NCBI GenBank assembly: GCA_030426705.1
Contig: JAUHXW010000132.1
Span: forward strand, 1-7,662
Length of the DNA stretch: 7,662 nucleotides
Direction: 5' to 3'
Source: Gammaproteobacteria bacterium
GTDB taxonomy: Bacteria > Pseudomonadota > Gammaproteobacteria > Xanthomonadales > Marinicellaceae
A model generated the notes under the pieces. The model searched no databases. It saw only the letters and a list, made by a program, of their open reading frames with translations, and was not told the DNA's origin. The translations under genes and the position numbers were made by a program. Shown here one piece after another: positions 1 to 6,109 of the stretch; position 1 is the stretch's first letter, and each line of letters starts with the position of its first letter.

Positions 1-281
1 TGCATTTTCAGGATGGAACGTACCATTGCAAAGCTTGCGGTGAAAAACTGTTCGACAACTCATCGAAGTTTGATGCCGGCTGTGGCTGGCCAAGTTTTGA
101 TCAGGAAATCGAACAAGGCAAAATCAAAGAAGTGTTTGACGATTCCCATGGCATGCGTCGTACTGAAATCGTTTGTGCCAATTGTGGCGGACACCTCGGC
201 CATGTTTTTAACGACGGCCCCACCGAAACTGGCCTGCGTTATTGTGTGAATTCGGTATCAATTGATTTTGAAAAAAGTTGA
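1..281 (+). CDS. msrB: Peptide-methionine (R)-S-oxide reductase MsrB, 3' part
   Basis: The gene is cut by the left edge; the reading frame enters at base 3 and stops with TGA at 279-281, leaving about 92 codons of a protein usually near 130 residues. MsrB reduces the R-epimer of methionine sulfoxide in oxidised proteins, normally in the cytoplasm with thioredoxin as reductant. Visible hallmarks are two CxxC zinc-binding pairs (Cys codons at 27 and 36, then 174 and 183), the family motif GCGWPSF starting near base 78, the GGHLGHVF block, and the catalytic cysteine (codon 243) in the RYCVNS motif. The cysteine near base 81, in GCGWPSF, could serve as resolving cysteine in some family members; I cannot confirm that role here. 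No frame disruption is seen. The start and promoter lie outside the window. Confidence 0.96.
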   Translation, partial: HFQDGTYHCKACGEKLFDNSSKFDAGCGWPSFDQEIEQGKIKEVFDDSHGMRRTEIVCANCGGHLGHVFNDGPTETGLRYCVNSVSIDFEKS

Positions 282-322
282 GGCCTATAAGCAAAAAATC
301 TTTCCTGGGGAGGTGAGCTCAG

Positions 323-482
323 ATGAAACCTATTAAAAGGCCTTTGGTTTACTTTTTCTGATACTCGATGGGCTCTGGCTACTGGCAGATACGCTGATCC
401 CAGAGCCTTTCAGTTCTTTTTCTTTCCGCACGGTATTTGTTCAGTATGCCGGAATCATCAGGAATTGTTTGCCATGCGGTAA
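323..482 (+). pseudogene. Decayed, internally deleted remnant of a ferric-reductase-like membrane oxidoreductase
   Basis: A good ribosome site (GGGGAGG, 307-313) precedes ATG 323, which opens MKPIKRPLVYFF and then hits TGA at 359. Adding one T to the five-T run at 353-357 joins it to the next frame, which reads LILDGLWLLADTLIPEPF, then SFRTVFVQYAGII, up to about 459. This resembles, from memory, the N-terminal membrane segment of ferredoxin-reductase/ferric-reductase-like (NOX-like) proteins of roughly 440 residues. In a third frame the bases 456-482 read HQELFAMR followed by TAA, which resembles the C-terminal end of the same family. The simplest reading is a large internal deletion joining codons ~1-45 to the last ~8, plus a one-base frameshift. 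All heme, FAD and NAD binding parts are missing, so no function is expected. The frames and stops are seen directly; the family assignment is recall-based inference. Confidence 0.6.
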
Positions 483-592
483 ATCAGGTGAGACGAAAAT
501 CAAAGACATTGTTTATACTTTGTAAGTAGTCGAGCCTGAAAAAAGCATAACTTATTGTCAAACATAAGAAATCACATATAAATTCCATTTTT
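483..592. other. Intergenic stretch with no recognised feature
   Basis: AT-rich sequence between the gene remnant and the hairpin chain. I see no supported open reading frame, no tRNA-like fold and no clear promoter. A TATACT hexamer near 515 has no convincing -35 partner. It may be residual non-coding sequence left by the decay of the upstream gene. Confidence 0.5.
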
Positions 593-766
593 TCGACCAG
601 AAAATAGAGGTTCCCCTGCTTTTTTCTGGTCGACGATGTGGCACATGGATGTGCCACCTTGAGCCGGGAGGCTCAAGTAAGGTGCAAAAAGCACCAGTAA
701 AATCGCACTTTTGCGGTAAAGTGCTTTTTGACCGATACTGAAAAAGGTCAGGATGGACTTTTTCAG
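593..766. repeat. Chain of consecutive inverted repeats (structured intergenic element)
   Basis: Hairpins follow one another with gaps of 0-4 bases. (1) TCGACCAGAAAA 593-604 with TTTTCTGGTCGA 622-633, a perfect 12 bp stem. (2) GTGGCACAT 638-646 with ATGTGCCAC 649-657. (3) CTTGAGCC 658-665 with GGCTCAAG 670-677, directly abutting the second. (4) GGTGC 681-685 with GCACC 691-695. (5) GCACTTT 705-711 with AAAGTGC 718-724. (6) CTGAAAAAGGTC 738-749 with GACTTTTTCAG 756-766, with one bulged G. Hairpins 4 and 5 can be replaced by one long stem, 681-694 with 721-733, thirteen pairs with one bulged G. No coding frame of merit crosses it. It could be a dispersed extragenic hairpin repeat, a structured transcript or a compound terminator. 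The pairing is seen directly; the identity is unknown. Confidence 0.8.
705..729 (+). terminator. Possible Rho-independent terminator within the hairpin chain
   Basis: A 7 bp perfect stem (GCACTTT / AAAGTGC) with a six-base loop is followed immediately by five T residues (725-729). This fits the shape of an intrinsic terminator for plus-strand transcription coming from msrB or the gene remnant, although the stem has only three G/C pairs and the T run is short. It would insulate the alpha/beta hydrolase gene 130 bases downstream. The T run and the right arm can alternatively pair with 686-694. Confidence 0.35.
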
Positions 767-858
767 GGAAGACTAAAAATTGCTGGCGAGATTTCATTTA
801 ACTTTCAAAGTTTGTGTTTTAAGATGGTCGCTGATAACAATAAAACAGCACCCACAAT

Positions 859-1872
859 ATGATCAAACAATGGATGAATTTAACCGTGATGGCTTGGCTA
901 TTGATGCCTTGTGTTTCATCTGCAGAAAACAAAAATGCCGTCGTCATCCCGCCCTACAACGCCACTTTGGATACTTTTGAATATCCGTTTGCTGTTAAGT
1001 ATTTGGATATCAATACACAAGGACAAAGCCTGAAAATGGCTTATATGGATGTACACCCGTCAACCGCAGCACAACGCACGGTTCTGTTATTACATGGCAA
1101 GAACTTTTCGGGCTATTATTGGGAACGTGTGGCCAAAGCTTTGTTGGCACAAGGTAATCGTGTCATCATTCCAGACCAAATTGGTTTTGGAAAGTCCAGC
1201 CGTCCTGCTCATTATCAATACTCCTTTGCTGGTTTGGCAAAGAACACTGAACAACTGCTACAACACCTGAATGTCGATCGGGTCACGGTGGTGGGTCATT
1301 CAATGGGCGGCATGCTGGCCACAAAATTCAGCAAATACCACGCCAATCTCGCAGAGCAATTAATTCTGATTAATCCCATTGGTCTGGAAGACTATTTAAA
1401 ATATGTGGACTATCAGGATGTTGATGTGTTTTTGGCTGGTGAGCTGAACAAAACACCTGAGGCCATCCGTAAATACCAGCAAAAAAATTATTACGATGGT
1501 CAATGGAATCAAACTTATGAAGCATTGATAGCCACTCACATCGGTCAACTCAAGCATGACGATTACCCGCGCGTGGCGCTCATCAACGCCCTAACCTATG
1601 GCCCCATATTCAGTGAGCCCATCGTTTATGACCTGCCCCAGCTCACCTTGCCGGTGACTTTAATCATAGGCACCCGTGACAGAACGGGCCCAGGTCGTGG
1701 TTTTAAAAAGCCAGGAGTGAATTATTTACTGGGACAATATCAACAATTAGGTAAACAAGTGGCTGAATCGTTGCAGAATGGTCAATTGATTGAACTTGAA
1801 GGTTTGGGACATATGCCACAATTTGAAGATTGGAATCGGTTTTCGAAGGTATTTTTGCCTTTATTCAAGTAA
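859..1872 (+). CDS. Secreted alpha/beta hydrolase
   Basis: This 337-residue protein belongs to the alpha/beta hydrolase fold. It has an oxyanion-type HG (79-80) in LLLHGKNF, the nucleophile elbow GHSMGG with Ser148, a probable acid Asp274 in GTRDRTGPG, and catalytic His318 in GLGHMPQFED, so the triad looks complete. The N-terminus (residues 1-22, ending VSSA before ENKN) looks like a signal peptide, which places the enzyme in the periplasm or outside. Cys18 follows LLMP, which is a poor lipobox, so a lipoprotein is unlikely. The long insertion around residues 175-250 should form the substrate lid. The substrate cannot be read from sequence; related proteins are annotated as esterases, haloperoxidase-like or epoxide-hydrolase-like. 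ATG 859 is chosen because it keeps the charged start of the signal peptide; ATG 874 (residue 6) is an alternative. No clear Shine-Dalgarno precedes either. Confidence 0.9.
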   Translation: MIKQWMNLTVMAWLLMPCVSSAENKNAVVIPPYNATLDTFEYPFAVKYLDINTQGQSLKMAYMDVHPSTAAQRTVLLLHGKNFSGYYWERVAKALLAQGNRVIIPDQIGFGKSSRPAHYQYSFAGLAKNTEQLLQHLNVDRVTVVGHSMGGMLATKFSKYHANLAEQLILINPIGLEDYLKYVDYQDVDVFLAGELNKTPEAIRKYQQKNYYDGQWNQTYEALIATHIGQLKHDDYPRVALINALTYGPIFSEPIVYDLPQLTLPVTLIIGTRDRTGPGRGFKKPGVNYLLGQYQQLGKQVAESLQNGQLIELEGLGHMPQFEDWNRFSKVFLPLFK

Positions 1873-1911
1873 AGGTTTTAGAATTTTATTGACATAAAAA
1901 ATGAGGTAAAT

Positions 1912-2436
1912 ATGAGTCTCAAAGACAACACATCACGTTATGGCACCATCAGTCGGTTTTTGCACTGGGCAATGGCGCTGTTGCTATTTTGGCAATTTTT
2001 GAGTGCGGCTGCGCACTATTTCTTGGAAGACACCGCGGTCGAAGCGTTCTTCTGGCCCACGCACAAACCTTTGGGCGCATTGTTACTTTTGTTGATGGTC
2101 ATCCGTTTGTTGTGGGCGTTGACTCAAGTTGCACATAGGCCACCATCGATCAATCTAGTGGCGAAACTGGGTCATTTGGCTTTGTACTTGCTGGTGATTG
2201 CTGTTCCGGTACTGGCTTTACTGCGACAATATGGTTCCGGACGGGCTTTCGAGCCTTTTGGCATCCCAGTGTTTGCCGGTTTTGAGGGTGAAAAAATCGA
2301 ATGGATGATGGATGCGGGTAGCAATCTACATGGCGAACTGGGTTGGTTATTGTTGTTGCTGATGGTTGGGCATGTGTTGATGGCGATTCGCCACCGAAAC
2401 AGTGCCAATGATGTGATGCCACGTATGTGGAAATAA
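1912..2436 (+). CDS. Cytochrome b561 family membrane protein
   Basis: This 174-residue, four-helix membrane protein matches the bacterial cytochrome b561 family (CybB/YceJ type). These are di-heme b proteins of the inner membrane that pass electrons between quinols and acceptors; E. coli CybB can oxidise superoxide to oxygen, delivering electrons to ubiquinone. The N-terminal block RYGTISRFLHW is typical, and candidate heme-ligand histidines are His18, His51 (in THKPLG), His88, His140 (in NLHGELGW) and His154. Hydrophobic helices lie near 14-35, 52-71, 86-104 and 143-160. The length is normal for the family. A GAGG sequence about six bases before ATG 1912 supports the start. The gene begins 39 bases after the hydrolase and 36 bases before the channel gene, so co-transcription is plausible. 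The precise electron partner is unknown, so no symbol is assigned. Confidence 0.92.
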   Translation: MSLKDNTSRYGTISRFLHWAMALLLFWQFLSAAAHYFLEDTAVEAFFWPTHKPLGALLLLLMVIRLLWALTQVAHRPPSINLVAKLGHLALYLLVIAVPVLALLRQYGSGRAFEPFGIPVFAGFEGEKIEWMMDAGSNLHGELGWLLLLLMVGHVLMAIRHRNSANDVMPRMWK

Positions 2437-2472
2437 TAACTTGGGCCTTGTTTTTGAATCGGTAAATATATT

Positions 2473-3729
2473 ATGAAAGATTATCTGATTAATTGGTTGT
2501 CGGCTGTGGGAATTGAATTATCAGCGTGGCAATTGAACCTGATATTGTTGGCGGTCATTCTGATTATCTCACTGCTTATTCATTGGGTTTTTCATCAGGT
2601 TGTTATTAAACTGGTTGAGAAAATGACGCGTCAATCTCGCCACGCTTGGCGCAAGATGCTATTTGAAGAAAAACTGTTCACCCGATTGGCTTTTGCGGTT
2701 CAAGGGCTTATCCTTTATCTGCAGGTGGCTTTATGGCTGAATCCTGATTCGCTGTTATATTTCAGCTTGCAGACACTGGCTTTGTTGTGGATTACGGTAT
2801 CCACCACTTTGAGCTTGTTCTCTTTGGTGGATGTGTTTGCTTACCTGACACGCAACAATAAACGCACCAAGAACCTACCGATTCAGGGTCTATTACAGGC
2901 GATCAAGTTATTCATCACCATTTTGGCTTTAATTATCGTAGTTGCTGTTTTGATCAACCGTTCGCCCTTGTTGATTATCAGTGGTCTTGGTGCCATGACA
3001 GCAGTATTGTTGCTGGTGTTTAAGGATCCAATCATGGGGCTGGTCGCAGGCATTCAGCTTTCGGCCAATAACATGTTAAGACTGGGAGATTGGTTAGAAA
3101 TGCCCAGCTATGGTGCTGACGGAGATGTGATTGAAATCGGTTTGACCACGGTCAAAGTACAAAATTGGGACAAGACCATCACCACCATACCAACTTACGC
3201 CCTGATATCTGACTCTTTCAAAAATTGGCAGGGCATGTCAGAATCAGGTGGTCGGCGCATCATGCGGGCGATTTATATTGATGCCAACAGCATTAAATTC
3301 ATGGATCAAAAACTTTATGACCACCTGTCGGAGGCGGAATTATTGGCGCCTTATCTCAAAATGAAAAAACAAGAGGTGGATGACAGTAATCAAAACCTGC
3401 AAGTGGACATGAGCATGAAGGTCAATGGCAGGCGATTGACCAATATTGGGACTTTGCGGGCATACTTGCTGAATTATTTAAAAAATCACCCCAATATTCG
3501 ACAGGACATGACTTTACTGGTTAGACAATTGGCGGCTGAAAATCATGGCGTGCCACTGCAAATCTATGCTTTCACCAACACCACTGTCTGGGCTGAATAT
3601 GAAAACATTCAGGGCGATATTTTTGATCATATTTATGCCATCATTGACGCCTTTGACCTGCGTATACACCAGTCGCCAGGCAGTGCGGATATTCGATCGT
3701 TGGGGCAAATCAATCAGCCATCATTGTAG
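2473..3729 (+). CDS. ybdG: Mechanosensitive channel of the MscS family, YbdG/MscM type
   Basis: This 418-residue inner-membrane protein closely resembles E. coli YbdG (MscM, about 415 residues) along its whole length. YbdG is a miniconductance mechanosensitive channel that opens under membrane tension during hypo-osmotic stress. Hydrophobic segments lie near 20-43, 73-90, 97-125 and 140-162. The pore-lining helix follows at about 166-197, leading into VFKDPIMGLVAGIQLSANN and the beta-domain entry LGDWLEMPSYGADGDV (205-219). The cytoplasmic part contains the family blocks TTIPTYALISDSFKNW, MTNIGT-like LTNIGTLRAYL, DMTLLVRQLA, YAFTNTTVW and IFDHIYAI. No interruption is seen. The start ATG 2473 matches the E. 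coli N-terminus in length, although the upstream sequence has no strong ribosome site. Its neighbours offer no extra clue to its role. Confidence 0.96.
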   Translation: MKDYLINWLSAVGIELSAWQLNLILLAVILIISLLIHWVFHQVVIKLVEKMTRQSRHAWRKMLFEEKLFTRLAFAVQGLILYLQVALWLNPDSLLYFSLQTLALLWITVSTTLSLFSLVDVFAYLTRNNKRTKNLPIQGLLQAIKLFITILALIIVVAVLINRSPLLIISGLGAMTAVLLLVFKDPIMGLVAGIQLSANNMLRLGDWLEMPSYGADGDVIEIGLTTVKVQNWDKTITTIPTYALISDSFKNWQGMSESGGRRIMRAIYIDANSIKFMDQKLYDHLSEAELLAPYLKMKKQEVDDSNQNLQVDMSMKVNGRRLTNIGTLRAYLLNYLKNHPNIRQDMTLLVRQLAAENHGVPLQIYAFTNTTVWAEYENIQGDIFDHIYAIIDAFDLRIHQSPGSADIRSLGQINQPSL

Positions 3730-3767
3730 AATGGGTCTTCTTTAGTTTTTTCTTTCCGGAAAAATAA

Positions 3768-4376
3768 ATGACAAAAGCCAGGTGGCAAAGACTGATGAAA
3801 GATTTGGGGATTGGGTTGTCTATAGATTGCTACCGAGCCATTGGTGATGACTATGCAGAAAAACACCGGCATTATCATACCGGCGAACACATCGACGCGA
3901 TGCTCAGGCATTTTGATTCGGTGGCTCATTTAGCCGAACATCCCGCAGAATTAGAGTTGGCAATTTGGTTTCATGATGCCATCTATAAACCTTTTTCAAA
4001 GACCAATGAGCTGGACAGTGCACAATGGGCAAAAGAATTTCTGTGTGCTCATAATTACCCTATTGATGGTCAGGATCGTGTATTCAAATTGATTTTGGCA
4101 ACTGAGCACGATGGAACAGTAGAAAATATGGATGAACAATTAATGGTTGATATAGATTTAACCATTTTAGGCAAGCCTCCTGAAATATATGAAACGTTTG
4201 AAAAAAATGTCAGAAAAGAGTACAGATGGGTTCCCTGGTTTATTTATCGAAAAAAAAGAAAAGAGATTTTGAAATCATTCTTGAATCGCCCGAGTATTTA
4301 CCAAACTCAATATTTTAAAGATAAGTTTGAAGAGACGGCAAGATTAAACATCAGTAAGACATTAGCAGCTTTGTAG
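3768..4376 (+). CDS. Predicted HD-like metal-dependent phosphohydrolase (COG4339 type)
   Basis: This 202-residue soluble protein matches the family of predicted metal-dependent HD-superfamily hydrolases often mislabelled after the NMDA receptor NMDAR2C subunit. Visible metal-binding style motifs are the HxYHTxEH block (His35, Tyr36, His37, Glu40, His41), WFHDAIY with His69-Asp70, a third ATEHD with His114-Asp115, and VDIDLTILG with Asp128 and Asp130. The order H…HD…HD…D suits an HD-type fold acting on a phosphate ester, but no substrate is established for the family. There is no signal peptide or membrane segment, so it should be cytoplasmic. ATG 3768 gives the usual W..L start of the family and is preceded by a weak GGAA. 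It lies 38 bases after the channel gene and ends 10 bases from the convergent glycosyltransferase gene. The last ~250 bases are visibly more AT-rich than the neighbours. Confidence 0.85.
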   Translation: MTKARWQRLMKDLGIGLSIDCYRAIGDDYAEKHRHYHTGEHIDAMLRHFDSVAHLAEHPAELELAIWFHDAIYKPFSKTNELDSAQWAKEFLCAHNYPIDGQDRVFKLILATEHDGTVENMDEQLMVDIDLTILGKPPEIYETFEKNVRKEYRWVPWFIYRKKRKEILKSFLNRPSIYQTQYFKDKFEETARLNISKTLAAL

Positions 4377-4386
4377 CCTGATTACC

Positions 4387-5406
4387 CTATGAGAAACCCA
4401 GAGCGCTTTTCCACTGGCGATAAACAGCCTTATCATTAAACTCTTCCCGATAGTTGACTTCGGGTAATGCCCTTTGCCAATTAACCAGAGTCTTGGTGAT
4501 TTGGTAGTTGTCTTCAGCATCAATCAATGGATTGTTGGGATGCAGGATTTCACGCGCAGCGCCGATGTCATGGGCCAGTACGGGCGTGCCTAGGGCGTTG
4601 GCTTCGGCGTAGATAAGACCGAAGGTTTCGGCAAAAGTGTTTTGTGGATAAAACACACAGAGGCTGGTGGCGATGTGGTGCTTGACTTCTTCGGGTGGTA
4701 GTGCCCCGAGGTAATGTACATTGGGGATGTCTTCAGGATGGTCTTCGCGATAGCCGGGGTTGGCGATGTACAGTGTTAAATCTTTTAGGTGGCGGTTGAT
4801 TTGTTGGAAGGTTTTCAATACCTGTTTCAGGCCTTTGTTGGGTGCGGATAAAAACAGCAGCTTGTTCAAATCACGTGGTGGTTTTGCGTTTGGTATTTCG
4901 GGCTTGGGAATCGGGTTGTAGCAGGTTTTGATTGGCACAGGTGCTTTGAAGAGGTTGTAAATTTTACCCAATAAACTTCTATTGAGGATTTTGTCGCAAT
5001 GACTGGCATGGGTTTTTGAGTTGGTGATCAATTGCCAGGGTTGCTTCAGCCTGATGCTGCGTTTGAGTACATATTCCCAGTTTTTAAAGGTGTGAATCCA
5101 CAGGTGGAGTTTGGCTTCGGGGAACTGCTGTTGAAACACCAGCAGTTGTGGAAACTTTCTGAGGATGATGACATGCTCAGGTTGGTCTAAGCCAGACAAG
5201 TCATTGGGACCAATAAATGTAATGCCGTGTTGCTGAGTTGTTTGTGTCCGGTGTTGTTGGAAGATGGTGACCTGATGGTTGTGGTCATTGAGGATTTTGG
5301 CAGTTCGAAGCAGACTGGATTCGGTACCGCCCATAGCGTGTGCAACCAGGTCATCAAAATCATAAGGCTTTGGATGACTGGAGTCAGCAAACAGGATATG
5401 GGTCAT
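4387..5406 (-). CDS. Glycosyltransferase, GT4-like
   Basis: The protein (339 residues from ATG 5406) has the two-domain GT-B layout of retaining glycosyltransferases. The N-terminal domain carries the glycine-rich GGTES (26-30) that contacts the sugar nucleotide. The C-terminal domain has SAPNKGL (187-193, conserved Lys191), YLGALPPEEV (232-241) and the E-x7-E motif from Glu260 to Glu268 in FAETFGLIYAEANALGTPV. It should transfer a sugar from a nucleotide-sugar donor to a saccharide or lipid acceptor at the inner face of the membrane; donor and acceptor are unknown. The frame extends to TTG 5421, but ATG 5406 is preferred: it forms an ATGA overlap with the stop of the SPOR gene, a usual sign of translational coupling. 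It is the last gene of the minus-strand cluster. No other sugar-modifying genes lie nearby. Confidence 0.9.
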   Translation of the reverse strand: MTHILFADSSHPKPYDFDDLVAHAMGGTESSLLRTAKILNDHNHQVTIFQQHRTQTTQQHGITFIGPNDLSGLDQPEHVIILRKFPQLLVFQQQFPEAKLHLWIHTFKNWEYVLKRSIRLKQPWQLITNSKTHASHCDKILNRSLLGKIYNLFKAPVPIKTCYNPIPKPEIPNAKPPRDLNKLLFLSAPNKGLKQVLKTFQQINRHLKDLTLYIANPGYREDHPEDIPNVHYLGALPPEEVKHHIATSLCVFYPQNTFAETFGLIYAEANALGTPVLAHDIGAAREILHPNNPLIDAEDNYQITKTLVNWQRALPEVNYREEFNDKAVYRQWKSALGFS

Positions 5407-6068
5407 GGCCGATTTTTGCAAATCACTTCGTTTTGGCTGATGTCAAGATAGGTTTGTTTCAGGTCAGGTAATCCAGTCAGTTGCGTTTCAGTGACACTGA
5501 AATCCAGCCAAAATTCTGGCCATTGTTCTATGCGAATTTCCTTTTTGACATCAAAGCCCTTTTTCGACAATTCGGCAATGCGGTTATCGGCATTGAATGG
5601 CTCACGGTACAAGCCCAAAGAAATGGAATTTTCATTGTCACCCGAAGTGACCACGTAGTAATCCTTGACGTAAGCGGCGGCCAGTTCGCGGCCTTTTTTC
5701 AAGGCCTCGGCGCGGCTGGAGAGTGCAGGTAAATAAACCCAATAGCCCGCTTCCTGGGTGGTGGTGATTTTGCGGATGTTGGTTTTCAATACCAATGGCT
5801 CCAGCGTTTCAGCGGCTGCATGAACATTGGCTTCTATATCAAAGGGTCCCGCTGAAAAACAGATTTGTTGAATGTCATCATTGATTTCAACGACATTTGC
5901 TGATGTTGAGTCACTTTGCTTTCCGCCATTGGCTTCAGCAACCAGTTGCAAAGCTTTAACGCCTTCATCGACTGCGGTAAAAGGTTTTTTAACTACCGGA
6001 GAAAAGCGTTGCATCCACACAAAGAATGCAATGTTTGCAATCAGCAGCAGTATAAAAAGATATCGCAT
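5403..6068 (-). CDS. Membrane-anchored SPOR-domain protein
   Basis: This 221-residue protein starts with one hydrophobic helix (residues 2-19, MRYLFILLLIANIAFFVW) after a very short N-terminus, so the rest is probably periplasmic. After a polar linker, residues 70-180 hold a SPOR-type region: CFSAGPF (70-76), GYWVYLP (108-114), the helix SSRAEALKKGRELAA, KDYYVV (135-140), and NSISLGLYREPFNADNRIAELSKKG. SPOR domains bind denuded peptidoglycan glycan strands, which are enriched at division septa. Two cysteines, 70 and 217, could form a disulfide. Similar SPOR proteins sit downstream of birA–coaX in Pseudomonas and relatives; their exact role is not settled. The start is ATG 6068 with only a weak ribosome site. 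It is 36 bases after birA and overlaps the glycosyltransferase start by four bases. Confidence 0.85.
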   Translation of the reverse strand: MRYLFILLLIANIAFFVWMQRFSPVVKKPFTAVDEGVKALQLVAEANGGKQSDSTSANVVEINDDIQQICFSAGPFDIEANVHAAAETLEPLVLKTNIRKITTTQEAGYWVYLPALSSRAEALKKGRELAAAYVKDYYVVTSGDNENSISLGLYREPFNADNRIAELSKKGFDVKKEIRIEQWPEFWLDFSVTETQLTGLPDLKQTYLDISQNEVICKNRP

Positions 6069-6103
6069 TTCAGGTTGAATTCCGGTTCAAATGACAAGTC
6101 CGA

Positions 6104-6109
6104 ATTATA
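6104..6109 (-). promoter_or_regulatory. Possible internal -10 box before the SPOR gene
   Basis: A perfect TATAAT occurs on the minus strand at the end of birA, 35 bases upstream of the SPOR start. No good TTGACA-like element is found 16-18 bases further upstream. It could give separate expression of the SPOR–glycosyltransferase pair or be a chance match. Confidence 0.22.

Noticed and set aside
13..249. 78-codon frame inside msrB
   Set aside because: It is a different frame from the MsrB reading frame, which carries all the conserved motifs.
442..507. Short minus-strand frame of 22 codons starting MSLIFVSPD
   Set aside because: There is no ribosome site and no recognisable content, and it overlaps the plus-strand gene remnant.
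700..724. Resemblance of the minus strand to the Haemophilus uptake signal AAGTGCGGT
   Set aside because: The minus strand reads AAGTGCGATT, which departs from the nine-base core, and it lies inside a hairpin arm; there is no second copy to support uptake-signal function.
558..797. 79-codon minus-strand open frame across the hairpin chain
   Set aside because: It consists almost wholly of translated inverted repeats, has no ribosome site, and its composition does not look protein-like.
1889..1894. Perfect TTGACA before the cytochrome b561 gene
   Set aside because: At 17-base spacing the -10 position falls on the start codon and is not TATAAT-like, so it is probably chance.
2150..2422. Antisense open frames inside the cytochrome b561 gene
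   Set aside because: They are shadows of a clear coding gene; the translated sequences show no domain features.
3753..3762. Ten-base palindrome TTTCCGGAAA before the phosphohydrolase gene
   Set aside because: It is short, a single copy, and part of a T-rich then A-rich stretch; there is no support for an operator.
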